The position numbers were made by a program, and so were the translations under genes. From Bacteroidales bacterium (lineage in GTDB: Bacteria; Bacteroidota; Bacteroidia; Bacteroidales; Tenuifilaceae), in NCBI GenBank assembly GCA_028708425.1, contig JAQVYY010000038.1:1-35811 (forward strand): DNA of 35,811 nt, read 5' to 3'. The notes beneath the pieces are model-generated. The model ran no database searches. It was given only the letters and a program-made list of their open reading frames with translations, and was not told the origin of the DNA. This document shows positions 1-8,661 of the stretch, one piece after another (the stretch's first letter is position 1; every line of letters begins with the position of its first letter).

Positions 1-621
1 CCCGATGCTGGATTTATTGCCGAAGAGGGAACTGGCGAGCCCAAGCCCAACGGGTATAACTGGATAGTTGACCCGCTCGACGGAACAACCAACTTTATAC
101 ATGGCCTACCGCCCTACTCCATCAGCATTGCGCTAACCAACAAAAACACTGTGCTACTAGGTGTGATATACGAGGTAACGCTTGATGAATGTTTTTTCGC
201 ATGGGGAAATGGAAAAGCATATCTTAACGGAAACGAAATTAGGGTTTCGAATACCAAAAACGTGAATGACTCCCTAATTGCCACCGGTTTCCCTTATTAC
301 GACTACTCAATCATTGGGCCTTTCCTTAAATCTATGGAACACTTCATGCGCAACTCGCATGGGCTACGCCGTTTAGGCTCTGCTGCAACCGATTTGGCAT
401 ACGTAGCCTGCGGCAGATTTGAAGCATTTTACGAGCACAGCTTACAACCTTGGGATGTTGCTGCTGGTGCTTTTATTGTTGAACAAGCAGGGGGTAGGGT
501 AAGCGATTTTAGCGGAGGCAATAACTACATGCTTGGCGGAGAAATAGTGGCCACAAACGGTAATATTTACAACGATTTTCAAAGCATCGTATCGGACTAC
601 TTGGTAAAAGACAAACAGTAA
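1..621 (+). CDS. suhB: Inositol monophosphatase family protein, 5' end cut by window
   Basis: The reading frame is open from base 1, so the start lies outside the window; 206 residues remain. They hold the hallmarks of the lithium-sensitive, Mg-dependent inositol monophosphatase fold: an acidic EEG at residues 8-10, the metal-binding motif DPLDGTTNF at 24-32 and, near the C terminus, the second motif WDVAAGAF followed by EQAGG. Members hydrolyse inositol-1-phosphate or related sugar phosphates in the cytoplasm. The gene is followed after 3 bases by an acyltransferase gene, so they are probably co-transcribed. The first ATG in the frame, at 151, lies after the catalytic DPLDGT motif and cannot be the true start. 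Which phosphate ester is the real substrate cannot be told from sequence; suhB is the family symbol, not a proven orthology. Confidence 0.93.
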   Translation, partial: PDAGFIAEEGTGEPKPNGYNWIVDPLDGTTNFIHGLPPYSISIALTNKNTVLLGVIYEVTLDECFFAWGNGKAYLNGNEIRVSNTKNVNDSLIATGFPYYDYSIIGPFLKSMEHFMRNSHGLRRLGSAATDLAYVACGRFEAFYEHSLQPWDVAAGAFIVEQAGGRVSDFSGGNNYMLGGEIVATNGNIYNDFQSIVSDYLVKDKQ

Positions 622-624
622 GCA

Positions 625-1527
625 ATGGGAACAATTCTCTTTATACTATTCTACGGTTTCACTTGGCTTATAGCCCAAGTTCCACTTGTTATCATTCATA
701 GGTTCTCGGAAATCACCTACCTCATTGCATACTATTTGGTGAGGTACAGACGGAAGATTGTTAGAAAAAACCTAATCAATTCTTTTCCTAATAAAACAAA
801 AAAAGAGCTCATACGAATCGAGAAAAAATTCTACCTACACCTCTGCGACCTAATATTTGAAAACATATTCCTGCTTCACGCAAGCCATAAAAGAGCAACA
901 AAACGATGTGATTTTAAAAACCCCGATATATTTGACGAACTATATGAACAAAAGAAAAGCGCAATTCTTGTTAGCGGACACTACGGAAACTGGGAAATTT
1001 ATGCGCTTGCAAAAAAATACCTTAAACACACTTTAATTGGTGTGTACAAACCTTTATCTAACAAACGAATAGAACGAATGGTAAATAACTCTCGCATACG
1101 ATTTGGGAGCTCTATTACGCCAGTGCATAAAACGCTGAGAACCATTGTGGACCATATAAACAGAAACGACCCATTCCTTATAGGATTAGTAGCCGATCAA
1201 ACCCCTCCGGCGAAAGAGATACAGTACTGGACTCGATTCTTAAGTCAGGATACCGCCGTATACCTGGGCATCGAAAAGATTGCGAAAAAATTTGATCTTC
1301 CAGTATACTTCTGCAATATGAGAAAAATACGACGTGGAAAATACGAGGCTGATTTTACACTTATTACAAGCAATCCATCAGCACTTGCTCCATATGAATT
1401 AACCAACATGCATACACGTCTTCTTGAAGAACAGATAGTTAAAGAACCTGAGTACTGGCTTTGGTCACATCGACGATGGAAACGAAAGAAACCCAAAAAC
1501 ACTGAAACCCAAACCCTACAACCATGA
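625..1527 (+). CDS. Lysophospholipid / lipid A acyltransferase (LpxL/HtrB family)
   Basis: A 300-residue inner-membrane acyltransferase of the LpxL/HtrB/MsbB type, which adds a secondary acyl chain to lipid A precursors. An N-terminal hydrophobic segment (about residues 4-25) would anchor it. The catalytic HX4E motif is present as HYGNWE at residues 119-124, with the usual preceding SG. A basic stretch and the sequence VADQTPP further on fit the family's substrate-binding region. The length is typical. It starts 3 bases after the phosphatase gene and its stop overlaps the next gene's start (ATGA at 1524-1527), indicating one operon with translational coupling. The family is certain; that it acts on lipid A rather than another lipid is inference from the family and the glycosyltransferase neighbour. 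Confidence 0.92.
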   Translation: MGTILFILFYGFTWLIAQVPLVIIHRFSEITYLIAYYLVRYRRKIVRKNLINSFPNKTKKELIRIEKKFYLHLCDLIFENIFLLHASHKRATKRCDFKNPDIFDELYEQKKSAILVSGHYGNWEIYALAKKYLKHTLIGVYKPLSNKRIERMVNNSRIRFGSSITPVHKTLRTIVDHINRNDPFLIGLVADQTPPAKEIQYWTRFLSQDTAVYLGIEKIAKKFDLPVYFCNMRKIRRGKYEADFTLITSNPSALAPYELTNMHTRLLEEQIVKEPEYWLWSHRRWKRKKPKNTETQTLQP

Positions 1528-2540
1528 AAAGCATAGCCATTGTAATACTTAACTGGAATGGGAAACATTACCTTGAGCAGTTCTTGCCCATTGTGATTGA
1601 AAATACATGTGCCGAGAATTTCTCGGTTCGGGTAGTTATTGCCGACAATGGCTCAACCGACGGGTCGGTTGAATGGCTTGAAAAAAAGTACCCGTCGCTA
1701 CAAACCATTGTACTCGACAAAAACTATGGATTTACTGGGGGTTACAACAAATCGTTAAAACAAATACAATCGGACTATTACCTACTCCTAAATTCAGATA
1801 TTGAGGTTACAAAAGGTTGGTTAGAACCCTTGCTAACATTCATGGAGAACAACCCAAGGGCAGCAGGATGCATGCCCAAACTACTTAGCTATAATAATAA
1901 AGAGAAATTTGAATATGCAGGTGCTGCGGGAGGCTATCTCGATATGTTTGGCTACCCCTTTTGCCGCGGGCGCATACTAAACGTTGTTGAGGAGGACAGA
2001 GGGCAATACGATAATGAGCAGGAAGTTTTTTGGGCCACTGGGGCATGCTTAGTAGTTCGCTCAAAAGAGTACTGGGCAGCAGGAGGGCTCGACGATGATT
2101 TTTTTGCCCATATGGAAGAAATTGACCTTTGCTGGCGCCTAAAAAGGCGGGGTTACAGCATATGGTGTATTCCACAATCGGTGGTTTACCATGTTGGGGG
2201 TGGCACCCTATCGAGCGATAGCCCACGCAAGGTATACTTTAACCATAGAAACAATCTGGTAATGCTTCTTAAAAATCTTTCGCGCCAATCGTTAATTCCA
2301 GTCATCACCTTCCGTTTGGGACTCGATGTACTCTCGGCAATTGGCTACGCCATCACCGGAAAGCCATCTTTTGTTTGGTCGGTATTTAAAGCCCACATAC
2401 ACTTTTATAAAAACCTGGCAAAGAATATACGTAAACGCCGTGCCTTTAAAAACCCAAAAATATCATTATACAAATACAGCATTCTAATTCAATTTTTTGT
2501 TAGGCGTCGAACAAAATACAGCCAGCTACCAACAAGATAG
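1524..2540 (+). CDS. Family 2 glycosyltransferase
   Basis: A 338-residue GT-A fold glycosyltransferase. Near the N terminus is the nucleotide-sugar binding pattern VILNWNG (residues 7-13) followed by ADNGSTDGS (40-48). The metal-binding DXD-like motif is NSD at 90-92 (LLLNSDIEV), and an acidic EEIDLCWR around residue 200 gives the likely catalytic base region. This arrangement is typical of rhamnosyl- or mannosyl-type transferases that build surface polysaccharides. The C terminus is basic (KNIRKRRAF, RRRTK), suiting attachment to the inner face of the membrane. The start overlaps the stop of the acyltransferase gene, so it is translationally coupled. Donor and acceptor sugars cannot be deduced. 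A palindromic repeat follows, then the convergent peptidase gene. Confidence 0.92.
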   Translation: MKSIAIVILNWNGKHYLEQFLPIVIENTCAENFSVRVVIADNGSTDGSVEWLEKKYPSLQTIVLDKNYGFTGGYNKSLKQIQSDYYLLLNSDIEVTKGWLEPLLTFMENNPRAAGCMPKLLSYNNKEKFEYAGAAGGYLDMFGYPFCRGRILNVVEEDRGQYDNEQEVFWATGACLVVRSKEYWAAGGLDDDFFAHMEEIDLCWRLKRRGYSIWCIPQSVVYHVGGGTLSSDSPRKVYFNHRNNLVMLLKNLSRQSLIPVITFRLGLDVLSAIGYAITGKPSFVWSVFKAHIHFYKNLAKNIRKRRAFKNPKISLYKYSILIQFFVRRRTKYSQLPTR

Positions 2541-2600
2541 AATATTATGAATGCGTTATTTGCCGGGCAAGTTTAATAGATATAGCAGGATTCAAGTTAC

Positions 2601-2632
2601 AACCCCAATTATTCGTCCGAATAATTGGGGTT
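2601..2632. repeat. Solo hairpin module of the AACCC palindromic repeat (copy R1)
   Basis: A perfect inverted repeat: 15-base arms AACCCCAATTATTCG / CGAATAATTGGGGTT separated by TC. It is identical to the first arm and loop of the long repeat at 5356 and closely matches the first hairpin at 27697, but here the other modules are absent. It sits between the convergent glycosyltransferase and peptidase genes, 11 bases from the stop of the latter. No T-tract follows directly on either strand, so terminator function is possible but not shown. Confidence 0.9.
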
Positions 2633-2643
2633 AAAATGAGTAG

Positions 2644-4104
2644 CTACTCTACAGGAATATTCTGCAAAACATCTAGCAGTAAATCCCAGAATTTTTGGGT
2701 TGTTTCAATATCAAGCCTTTCATCGGGCGAGTGAGCCCCCTTAATGGTTGGACCAAAAGATATCATATCTAGGTGTGGATATTTTTCAAGGAATAACCCA
2801 CACTCAAGGCCAGCATGAATAGCTCGAACTATAGGTTTTTCTCCAAACAGCTTGTTGTATGACTTTTCAGTTATTGACAATATTTTAGAGTTGGTATTGG
2901 GTGACCAACCAGGGTAACCATTAGAATGTACAACATGGGCATTTGCCATGCGAAATACGCTTTGTACCATATTTCCAATATCAACCTTAGCCGAGTCGAT
3001 GGAGCTTCGCTGGCTGGTGGTTATCAGAATTTGATTATCCTGAATAAATTTAACCGCAGCCAAGTTTGTTGAGGTTTCAACCAGTCCGGGAATGGTAGTA
3101 CTCATAGCGATAACACCATGCGGACAAGCGTAAAGAGAGTTTAACAGATCAAACTGTGATGGCTCATCAATTATCCATTTAGGCATTTCCGCCTCAACCA
3201 GCTCAATTTTTAATTTGGGCTCAACGGGGCCATACTCATCCATAATATCTTTTCGATAGCTATTAAAATAGCTGAGTATGTTTTGTTTATCTTCAGTATG
3301 AATAACAAAATCGGCAAAAGCTTCTCGGGGTATAGCATTTCGCAGGTTTCCACCCTCAAGCATAGATATTCGTAAATCGAACTTATTGGCTCCGCTCCAG
3401 AGGAATCTATTCAAAATTTTAATGGAGTTACCCAACCCCTTATCTATTTCATCGCCACTGTGGCCACCCTGTAAACCCGTTATGGATATGCGATAAGCAC
3501 AAAAATCAGTTGGAACTTTTTCTGTTTCATAGTCAAAAGTGATCTCGGTATCCATACCGCCAGCACATCCTATAAACAGCTCGCCCTCGTCCTCCGAATC
3601 GAGGTTAAGTAAAATTTTTGATTTAAAGAAATCGGGCTTCATTTCAAATGCACCTGTTAAACCGGTCTCCTCATCAACAGTGAATAGGCACTCAATGGGG
3701 CCATGTTTTATAGAATCAGCCGCCAATAAAGCAAGTTGAGCTGCCATACCAATACCATCGTCGGCACCCAAGGTCGTACCTCTCGCCTTAACCCAGCTGC
3801 CATCGATGTAAGCGTTTATTGGGTCAGTGTTAAAATCGTGGGTAACATCACTGTTCTTCTCGCATACCATATCCATATGGCTTTGCAAAACTACCGACAT
3901 ACGATTCTCCATTCCCTTTGTGGCAGGTTTGCGTATTAGCACATTACCCACCTCATCGCGCAAGGTTTCGAGGTTATGCTTTTTACCAAAATCAAGCAAA
4001 TAGGCTATAATTTGCTCCTCCTTTTTCGAGGGTCTGGGTATTTCAAGAATTTCGGCAAAGTATTTCCATACTTCTGCCGGTTTTAGCTTTTCTAGTTCAT
4101 TCAT
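2644..4104 (-). CDS. pepD: Aminoacyl-histidine dipeptidase (peptidase family M20C, PepD)
   Basis: A 486-residue cytoplasmic dipeptidase of the M20C group, which splits Xaa-His dipeptides such as carnosine using a pair of metal ions. The metal ligands and catalytic residues are visible in order: LQSHMDMV (H76, D78), GADDGIGMA (D115 region, residues 113-121) and VDEETG (E145-E146). The lid domain lies between, and the C-terminal ligand motif is AIHAGLECG. The length matches E. coli PepD (about 485). The ATG at 4104 is the natural start, directly preceding the conserved N terminus. It is a monocistronic gene convergent with the upstream operon. On the minus strand a 12-bp palindrome, GAGTAGCTACTC (2638-2649), overlaps the stop codon. 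Confidence 0.95.
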   Translation of the reverse strand: MNELEKLKPAEVWKYFAEILEIPRPSKKEEQIIAYLLDFGKKHNLETLRDEVGNVLIRKPATKGMENRMSVVLQSHMDMVCEKNSDVTHDFNTDPINAYIDGSWVKARGTTLGADDGIGMAAQLALLAADSIKHGPIECLFTVDEETGLTGAFEMKPDFFKSKILLNLDSEDEGELFIGCAGGMDTEITFDYETEKVPTDFCAYRISITGLQGGHSGDEIDKGLGNSIKILNRFLWSGANKFDLRISMLEGGNLRNAIPREAFADFVIHTEDKQNILSYFNSYRKDIMDEYGPVEPKLKIELVEAEMPKWIIDEPSQFDLLNSLYACPHGVIAMSTTIPGLVETSTNLAAVKFIQDNQILITTSQRSSIDSAKVDIGNMVQSVFRMANAHVVHSNGYPGWSPNTNSKILSITEKSYNKLFGEKPIVRAIHAGLECGLFLEKYPHLDMISFGPTIKGAHSPDERLDIETTQKFWDLLLDVLQNIPVE

Positions 4105-4468
4105 AATTTTAGTGTTTTTATAGCTGTAAACTTAATTATTGAAGTGTTCATAAAAATATCTTTCAGCGTTTTTATATCAATGAAACAATAAAAATCTACT
4201 GCAACTTTAAACATAAGTCAAATCTACAAAGAAAATACAATTTATTTAGTTGGCAACCAAAATGAAAATAAAAAGCGGTCTCATAAAACGTCTCATAAGG
4301 CTAACACGCAACAACTTAAATAAGTGAACATGTTATAAAAAACATTATTACAGCATATCATTTTGAGTTTACGTACAAATGTTATTATTTTGTCGCTCAA
4401 AATGGGCTTAAGGTAACGTTTAGCTGCTCTACACTTATTTCTGACTAAACGCAAAATATATCGAAGGG
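4105..4468. other. Divergent intergenic region between pepD and cysQ
   Basis: This 364-base AT-rich stretch must hold the promoters of both flanking genes. I see no gene in it. A long imperfect stem-loop lies at 4359-4404: 9-base perfect outer arms CATTTTGAG / CTCAAAATG, with ACAAA / TTTTGT pairing inside. On the minus strand a TAGATTTG box (4226-4219) fits the Bacteroidota -7 consensus TAnnTTTG for pepD, but no TTTG lies at the expected distance. Two copies of TCTCATAA occur near 4280-4300. Confidence 0.5.
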
Positions 4469-5299
4469 ATGATTGAACTTTCGGAGTTAAAAAATTTACT
4501 TACACTAGCAATACAAACAGCTGTAAGTGCTGGCAAACTTATAATAGGCGTATACAATTCTGACGATTTTCAGGTAAATTTAAAGTCAGACTCCACCCCG
4601 CTAACACTTGCTGATAGGCTGGCAAACGAGGAGATTGTTAACCATTTAAGGAAATCGCGTATTCCCGTACTTAGCGAAGAGGGAAGAGATATTTTATACG
4701 AAGAGAGAAAGGGGTGGGAATATTTTTGGTTGGTAGATCCACTTGATGGCACAAAAGAATTTATTAAGCGAAACGGAGAATTTACCGTTAATATTGCGCT
4801 TGTCCATCAAGGTTATCCTATAATGGGGGTAATTTTTATTCCTGTACTTAACCAGCTATACTTCTCGTTAAAGGATATGGGAGCCTTTAAGCTTAACGAC
4901 ATCACTAGTGCAATTGCCAACACGCTTGATATCGATGCTTTAGTCAAGAAATCGGTTCGGATGCCTAGTAGCGACACTCCGAACCAACCATACACAATTG
5001 TAGCCAGCCGGTCTCACATATCTGATGAAACCAAAAATTATATCGAGAAGGTTTCTCAAGAAAAAGGGTCTGTCAAAATTCTAAACAAGGGGTCATCACT
5101 AAAAATTTGTATGGTTGCCGAGGGCAAGGCTCATGTTTACCCACGGCTTGGCACAACAACCGAATGGGATACCGCTGCCGGGCAGGCAATAGCCGAAGAA
5201 TCAGGGTGTTTAGTCCACTCACTCGTTGATGGTAACCGCCTAATATACAACAAGGAAGACATTGAAAATCCTTGGTTTATAGTAAAACGTAACGATTAG
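4469..5299 (+). CDS. cysQ: 3'(2'),5'-bisphosphate nucleotidase CysQ
   Basis: A 276-residue member of the inositol-phosphatase superfamily, of the CysQ branch that hydrolyses 3'-phosphoadenosine-5'-phosphate (PAP) to AMP, clearing a by-product of sulfate activation. The metal site is visible as SEEG at residues 69-72 and DPLDGTKEF at 90-98; the lysine after DPLDGT (rather than the T-N of SuhB-type enzymes) is characteristic of CysQ. The second motif is TEWDTAAGQAIAEESG near the C terminus, and GSSLKICMVAEG fits the PAP-binding part. It shares the fold with the truncated phosphatase at the left edge but is a different subfamily. It stands alone; no sulfate-reduction genes are adjacent. Confidence 0.94.
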   Translation: MIELSELKNLLTLAIQTAVSAGKLIIGVYNSDDFQVNLKSDSTPLTLADRLANEEIVNHLRKSRIPVLSEEGRDILYEERKGWEYFWLVDPLDGTKEFIKRNGEFTVNIALVHQGYPIMGVIFIPVLNQLYFSLKDMGAFKLNDITSAIANTLDIDALVKKSVRMPSSDTPNQPYTIVASRSHISDETKNYIEKVSQEKGSVKILNKGSSLKICMVAEGKAHVYPRLGTTTEWDTAAGQAIAEESGCLVHSLVDGNRLIYNKEDIENPWFIVKRND

Positions 5300-5355
5300 T
5301 ACATCCCACCTACTCACAAAAGGTTAAATACGTATAAAAAAAGTTTCTAGATTTT

Positions 5356-5503
5356 AACCCCAATTATTCGTCCGAATAATTGCTATGTCCAACAGCGACT
5401 AAATCTCACAACCCCAATTTTGTTACCCAAAATTGGGTTCAGCTAGGTCGGGGTAACCCGCTTTTACATTCATCTTTTACAAATTTGATGAATAATGCGG
5501 GTT
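5356..5503 (+). repeat. Modular AACCC palindromic repeat, full-length copy R2
   Basis: 148 bases built from three hairpins. Hairpin A (5356-5382) has the arm AACCCCAATTATTCG and its complement, but has lost the closing GGGGTT. Hairpin B (5410-5439) has arms AACCCCAATTTTG / CAAAATTGGGTT with one extra C. Hairpin C (5455-5503) has arms AACCCGC...CATTCATC / GATGAATAATGCGGGTT. Linkers contain CAGCGACTA and CTAGGTCGGGGT, both shared with the other copies. The two outer ends of the element are inverted repeats of each other at 14 of 17 positions. It lies between convergent cysQ and dnaA. Confidence 0.92.
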
Positions 5504-5764
5504 AAGGTTCGTAGCCCTGTTATCATAACCTTTACCTATTGAATGCTATAACCATTTATTTCAGGGCTAAGCCCCTCAAATGCGCTACTTACCTAATCCT
5601 ACTAAGATGCCAGAGCTATGCTCCTTATAATAAAATAATGTTGATTGTTTGTCCCCTTTCTTCGGAAGATAAAAACTCGGATAGCTATACAAGGTGTCTT
5701 AATCGAACAAAGCAATTGTATTTAGGTGTCCCAATGCGGAAAACAGGCCTAGCATGAAAACCCA
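5504..5764. other. Gene-free spacer downstream of dnaA
   Basis: 261 bases following repeat R2, downstream of both cysQ and dnaA. Two related quasi-palindromes, CAGGGCTAAGCCCCT (5562-5576) and CAGAGCTATGCTCCT (5611-5625), lie 49 bases apart and agree at 12 of 15 positions. A 72-codon open frame over 5539-5757 has no recognisable protein character and is not called. No DnaA box was found. Confidence 0.4.
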
Positions 5765-7195
5765 TTACAATTTTAGCTTCCGCTCAATATCTTGTATCTG
5801 ATTTTTAAAACGCTTATCGGTATCGATAAGGTTATTTACCGTTTTACAGGCATGTAATACGGTTGCATGATCTTTGCCTCCAATAAGGCTACCAATTGTT
5901 GCCAACGAACTTTTAGTCATTCTTTTAGAAAAATACATGGCAATTTGACGAGCCTGAACGATTTCACGCTTCCGGCTTTTGGCATGAAGTATCTCGTAGG
6001 GCAGTCCAAAGTATTCGCTAACAACCTTTTGAATATAATCAATTGATATTTCGCGCTTGGTATTCTTTACAAGCTTATCAATCATTTCGCTGGCCAGCTC
6101 AATGGTTATCTCCTTACGATTAAGCGTTGACTGTGCCAGAAGCGAAATAAGTGCCCCCTGTAGTTCTCTAATATTATTGGTTATATTAGTTGCAATATAC
6201 TCCACCACCTCATCCGACAGTTCAATTCCATCTTTATAAATCTTTTGACGTAAAATGGCTACCCTGGTCTCAAAGTCGGGTGTTTGTAAATCGGCAGATA
6301 GCCCCCATTTAAAACGAGATAACAATCGCTGCTCTAAACCTTGTAACTCTACAGGAGGTTTATCGGATGTTAAAACAATCTGTTTACCAGCCTGATGTAG
6401 ATGATTGAAAATATGGAAGAAAGTATCCTGTGTTTTCTCTTTCCCTGCAAAATCATGAACGTCGTCAATTATAAGAACGTCAATCATCTGGTAGAAGTGA
6501 ACAAAATCATTGGTGTTGTTATTTCTGACTGCCTCTACGTATTGCGTTTGAAATTTAACTGCGTTTACGTAAAGCACCACTTTCTCGGGGAACGTTTCCT
6601 TTACGCTTATACCAATAGCCTGAACTAAATGCGTTTTACCTAAACCCGAGCTACCGTATACCAGTAAGGGATTAAATGCTGTTTTACCAGGGGCATTGGA
6701 AACCGCCATTCCAGCGGATCGAGCCAAACGATTACACTCCCCTTCAACATAGTTAGTGAAATTATTATCGGGGTTAAGCTGCGGATCAACATGTAACTTT
6801 TTAATACCGGGTATAACAAAAGGGTTCTTTATTTTATACTCGTCGTTACTTGTCTTCATGGGAACAGGCTTGTTGCGAAGCTCTGTTTTGTTTTGTGTGG
6901 GAAAAACAACTGTAACCGGTTTACTGGATAACGCGCTGTGATTCTCCATTACTACGTTATACTCTAGTTTAGCACCAGCACCCAGCTCTTTCCGTAGGGT
7001 CTTTCTAAGGATATCAATAAATTGTTCCTCTAAATACTCGTAAAAAAATGGACTGGGTACCTGAATTGTTAAAACATTCTCTTCTAACTTAAGTGGTACA
7101 ATGGGTTCAAACCAGGTTTTAAAGCTAACCGGTGGAACATTATCCTTAATAATATTCAAACAATTTTCCCAAGCTTCATGAAAATCAACAGCCAT
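5765..7195 (-). CDS. dnaA: Chromosomal replication initiator protein DnaA
   Basis: 476 residues when started at the ATG at 7195, giving the N terminus MAVDFHEAWENC, which fits domain I of Bacteroidota DnaA. The frame could extend 18 codons upstream to 7249, but those residues do not look like DnaA. Domain I ends about residue 85 and is followed by a variable linker. The AAA+ domain III has Walker A GSSGLGKTH at 181-189 and Walker B LIIDDVH at 241-247. The C-terminal helix-turn-helix domain IV carries the DnaA-box reader motif GGKDHATV at 439-446. The protein binds ATP and DnaA boxes and opens oriC. No dnaN or recF is adjacent, as is usual in this phylum. The upstream 349 bases are AT-rich but lack TTATCCACA-type boxes. 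Confidence 0.97.
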   Translation of the reverse strand: MAVDFHEAWENCLNIIKDNVPPVSFKTWFEPIVPLKLEENVLTIQVPSPFFYEYLEEQFIDILRKTLRKELGAGAKLEYNVVMENHSALSSKPVTVVFPTQNKTELRNKPVPMKTSNDEYKIKNPFVIPGIKKLHVDPQLNPDNNFTNYVEGECNRLARSAGMAVSNAPGKTAFNPLLVYGSSGLGKTHLVQAIGISVKETFPEKVVLYVNAVKFQTQYVEAVRNNNTNDFVHFYQMIDVLIIDDVHDFAGKEKTQDTFFHIFNHLHQAGKQIVLTSDKPPVELQGLEQRLLSRFKWGLSADLQTPDFETRVAILRQKIYKDGIELSDEVVEYIATNITNNIRELQGALISLLAQSTLNRKEITIELASEMIDKLVKNTKREISIDYIQKVVSEYFGLPYEILHAKSRKREIVQARQIAMYFSKRMTKSSLATIGSLIGGKDHATVLHACKTVNNLIDTDKRFKNQIQDIERKLKL

Positions 7196-7544
7196 TCTTT
7201 GTTCGGTATTTATAAAATTAATTTTTAGGTTAATTTGATGTGACAACAAAATTGTGAAAAATAATCGAATAAAAAAACTGAAAAAAGGTTGCTCATCTCA
7301 AAAATCGTATAACAACCTTATTATCATATCATTTTTTTTGAAATAAAAATAAAATAAAAACAACTCCCTAACAATCAAGGCGTTAATGCATATACTCTTG
7401 TAGCTTTTTGATTCCTAATCCTTTGTAAGGGGTACTTCAAGTAATAGCTAAATAAGCATAAGCAACATTAAACGGTAAAAGCATTGACTAACAATGCCAT
7501 GAAATCATTGTGCTGACTGTCAGGTAGTTGTAAATACCAGGGAG
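7196..7544. other. AT-rich region upstream of dnaA
   Basis: 349 bases between the mlaD-like gene and the preferred dnaA start, covering the dnaA promoter and leader. It includes an A/T-only run around 7330-7370 and a 7-base inverted repeat AAGGTTG / CAACCTT (7285-7291, 7313-7319) in the presumed leader. I found neither TTATCCACA nor its complement, so I do not call an origin here. No open frame of interest. Confidence 0.4.
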
Positions 7545-8528
7545 TTATTCCTCCTTTTCGATGTAACGAGAGCGACTAAAATCGAAAAGAGAGAAGTTTA
7601 TATACCTTTTTGGATTAACTCGCATATCGTATAAAAGAAGTTCGAGATTTTTTATCGACTGTTCGAGGTTATAGTACAAAGTATCATTTTGTAAAAGTAC
7701 CCCCATTGACCCTTCGCCCGAATTAATTTTTGATACCAACTGATTTAGGGCAAATATAGCCGAATCGCTCTGCGATAGTATACGCGAAATATTTGAATTC
7801 ACCAAGGTGTCGCTAAGCGCGGCCAGATTGCCAACAATGGTATCTATGCCTGCAGAATTATTTTTGAGGGTTAAACTAAACTCGTTTAGATTACTCAGCG
7901 TTCCCTGTATCTCCCCATCATCGGCATTAAGCATCCTGTCGATGCTTTTTGACATGCTATTTAAATGGGCCAAGCTGCTACGTAGCGACTCAAAGCTATG
8001 GTTTATATTATCCTTATTCTCATCATTTAGTATCTCATTAATATTTACAAGCATTTGGTCCATTTCAACGATAAGCTTTTCGGCCTTATCCTTAATGGGC
8101 CCCATCTCATAAATTAGCTGATCGATAATTCCCGTTTCAATTGACGAAACAAGCGTATCGCCTTGCTTGTGAAAGGTAGTACTATTCGACAAATCGAGCC
8201 GAATGGCTTTACCTCCCATAATATCTGCGCTAACAAGTTTCGCTTCTGAGTTTAATGGAATTTGATATTTTTTTTCAATTAGCAGCGTAACCACCAGCTC
8301 ACCCTTTTTCATATCATCAAAAGCAATGCTTTTAACCGAGCCTATCTTAAAACCGCTAAGTATAACATCGTTGGTAGGCTTTAACCCATCAACCCTACTG
8401 TAAATGGCATAGTATATATTTGTTCGACTAAAAACATTTCGGCCTTTCAAAAAGTTAAGGCCCCAAAACAGCACTGCAAGACAAACAACAGCAAATAAGC
8501 CTATCTTGGCTTCACGAGTTATTTTCAT
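7545..8528 (-). CDS. MCE/MlaD family lipid-transport protein
   Basis: 327 residues with one N-terminal membrane anchor (about residues 9-28) followed by an MCE domain (about 35-120), where SGFKIGSVKSI and SADIMGGKAIRLD are typical of MlaD-like subunits. The rest is largely helical and would sit in the periplasm. Such proteins form hexameric rings that carry phospholipids between inner and outer membranes together with an MlaE/MlaF ABC transporter; those partners are not in this window. The gene lies 133 bases downstream of the amidase on the same strand, a common pairing of envelope genes. It ends with KEE rather than any sorting signal. Specific lipid substrate unknown. Confidence 0.9.
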   Translation of the reverse strand: MKITREAKIGLFAVVCLAVLFWGLNFLKGRNVFSRTNIYYAIYSRVDGLKPTNDVILSGFKIGSVKSIAFDDMKKGELVVTLLIEKKYQIPLNSEAKLVSADIMGGKAIRLDLSNSTTFHKQGDTLVSSIETGIIDQLIYEMGPIKDKAEKLIVEMDQMLVNINEILNDENKDNINHSFESLRSSLAHLNSMSKSIDRMLNADDGEIQGTLSNLNEFSLTLKNNSAGIDTIVGNLAALSDTLVNSNISRILSQSDSAIFALNQLVSKINSGEGSMGVLLQNDTLYYNLEQSIKNLELLLYDMRVNPKRYINFSLFDFSRSRYIEKEE

Positions 8529-8661
8529 GAGTATAAAGATTTACTATTACTTAACTTATATTTAGATACTAAAAGTTGCATTTAACATTAGTTTTAAAAT
8601 TATTATGTTGCAAACAACGGATGCAGGTAAGCCGATATAATGGCTTTACATTTTCGGCATT

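Noticed and set aside
5539-5757. 72-codon open frame downstream of dnaA
   Set aside because: No recognisable motif, composition unlike a protein, and it lies in a spacer containing quasi-palindromes.
7196-7249. 18-codon N-terminal extension of DnaA
   Set aside because: The extra residues are not DnaA-like; the ATG at 7195 gives the expected domain I start.
7196-7544. Replication origin next to dnaA
   Set aside because: The region is AT-rich, but I found no TTATCCACA-type box on either strand, and in this phylum oriC is often away from dnaA. A GC-skew analysis of the whole chromosome would decide.
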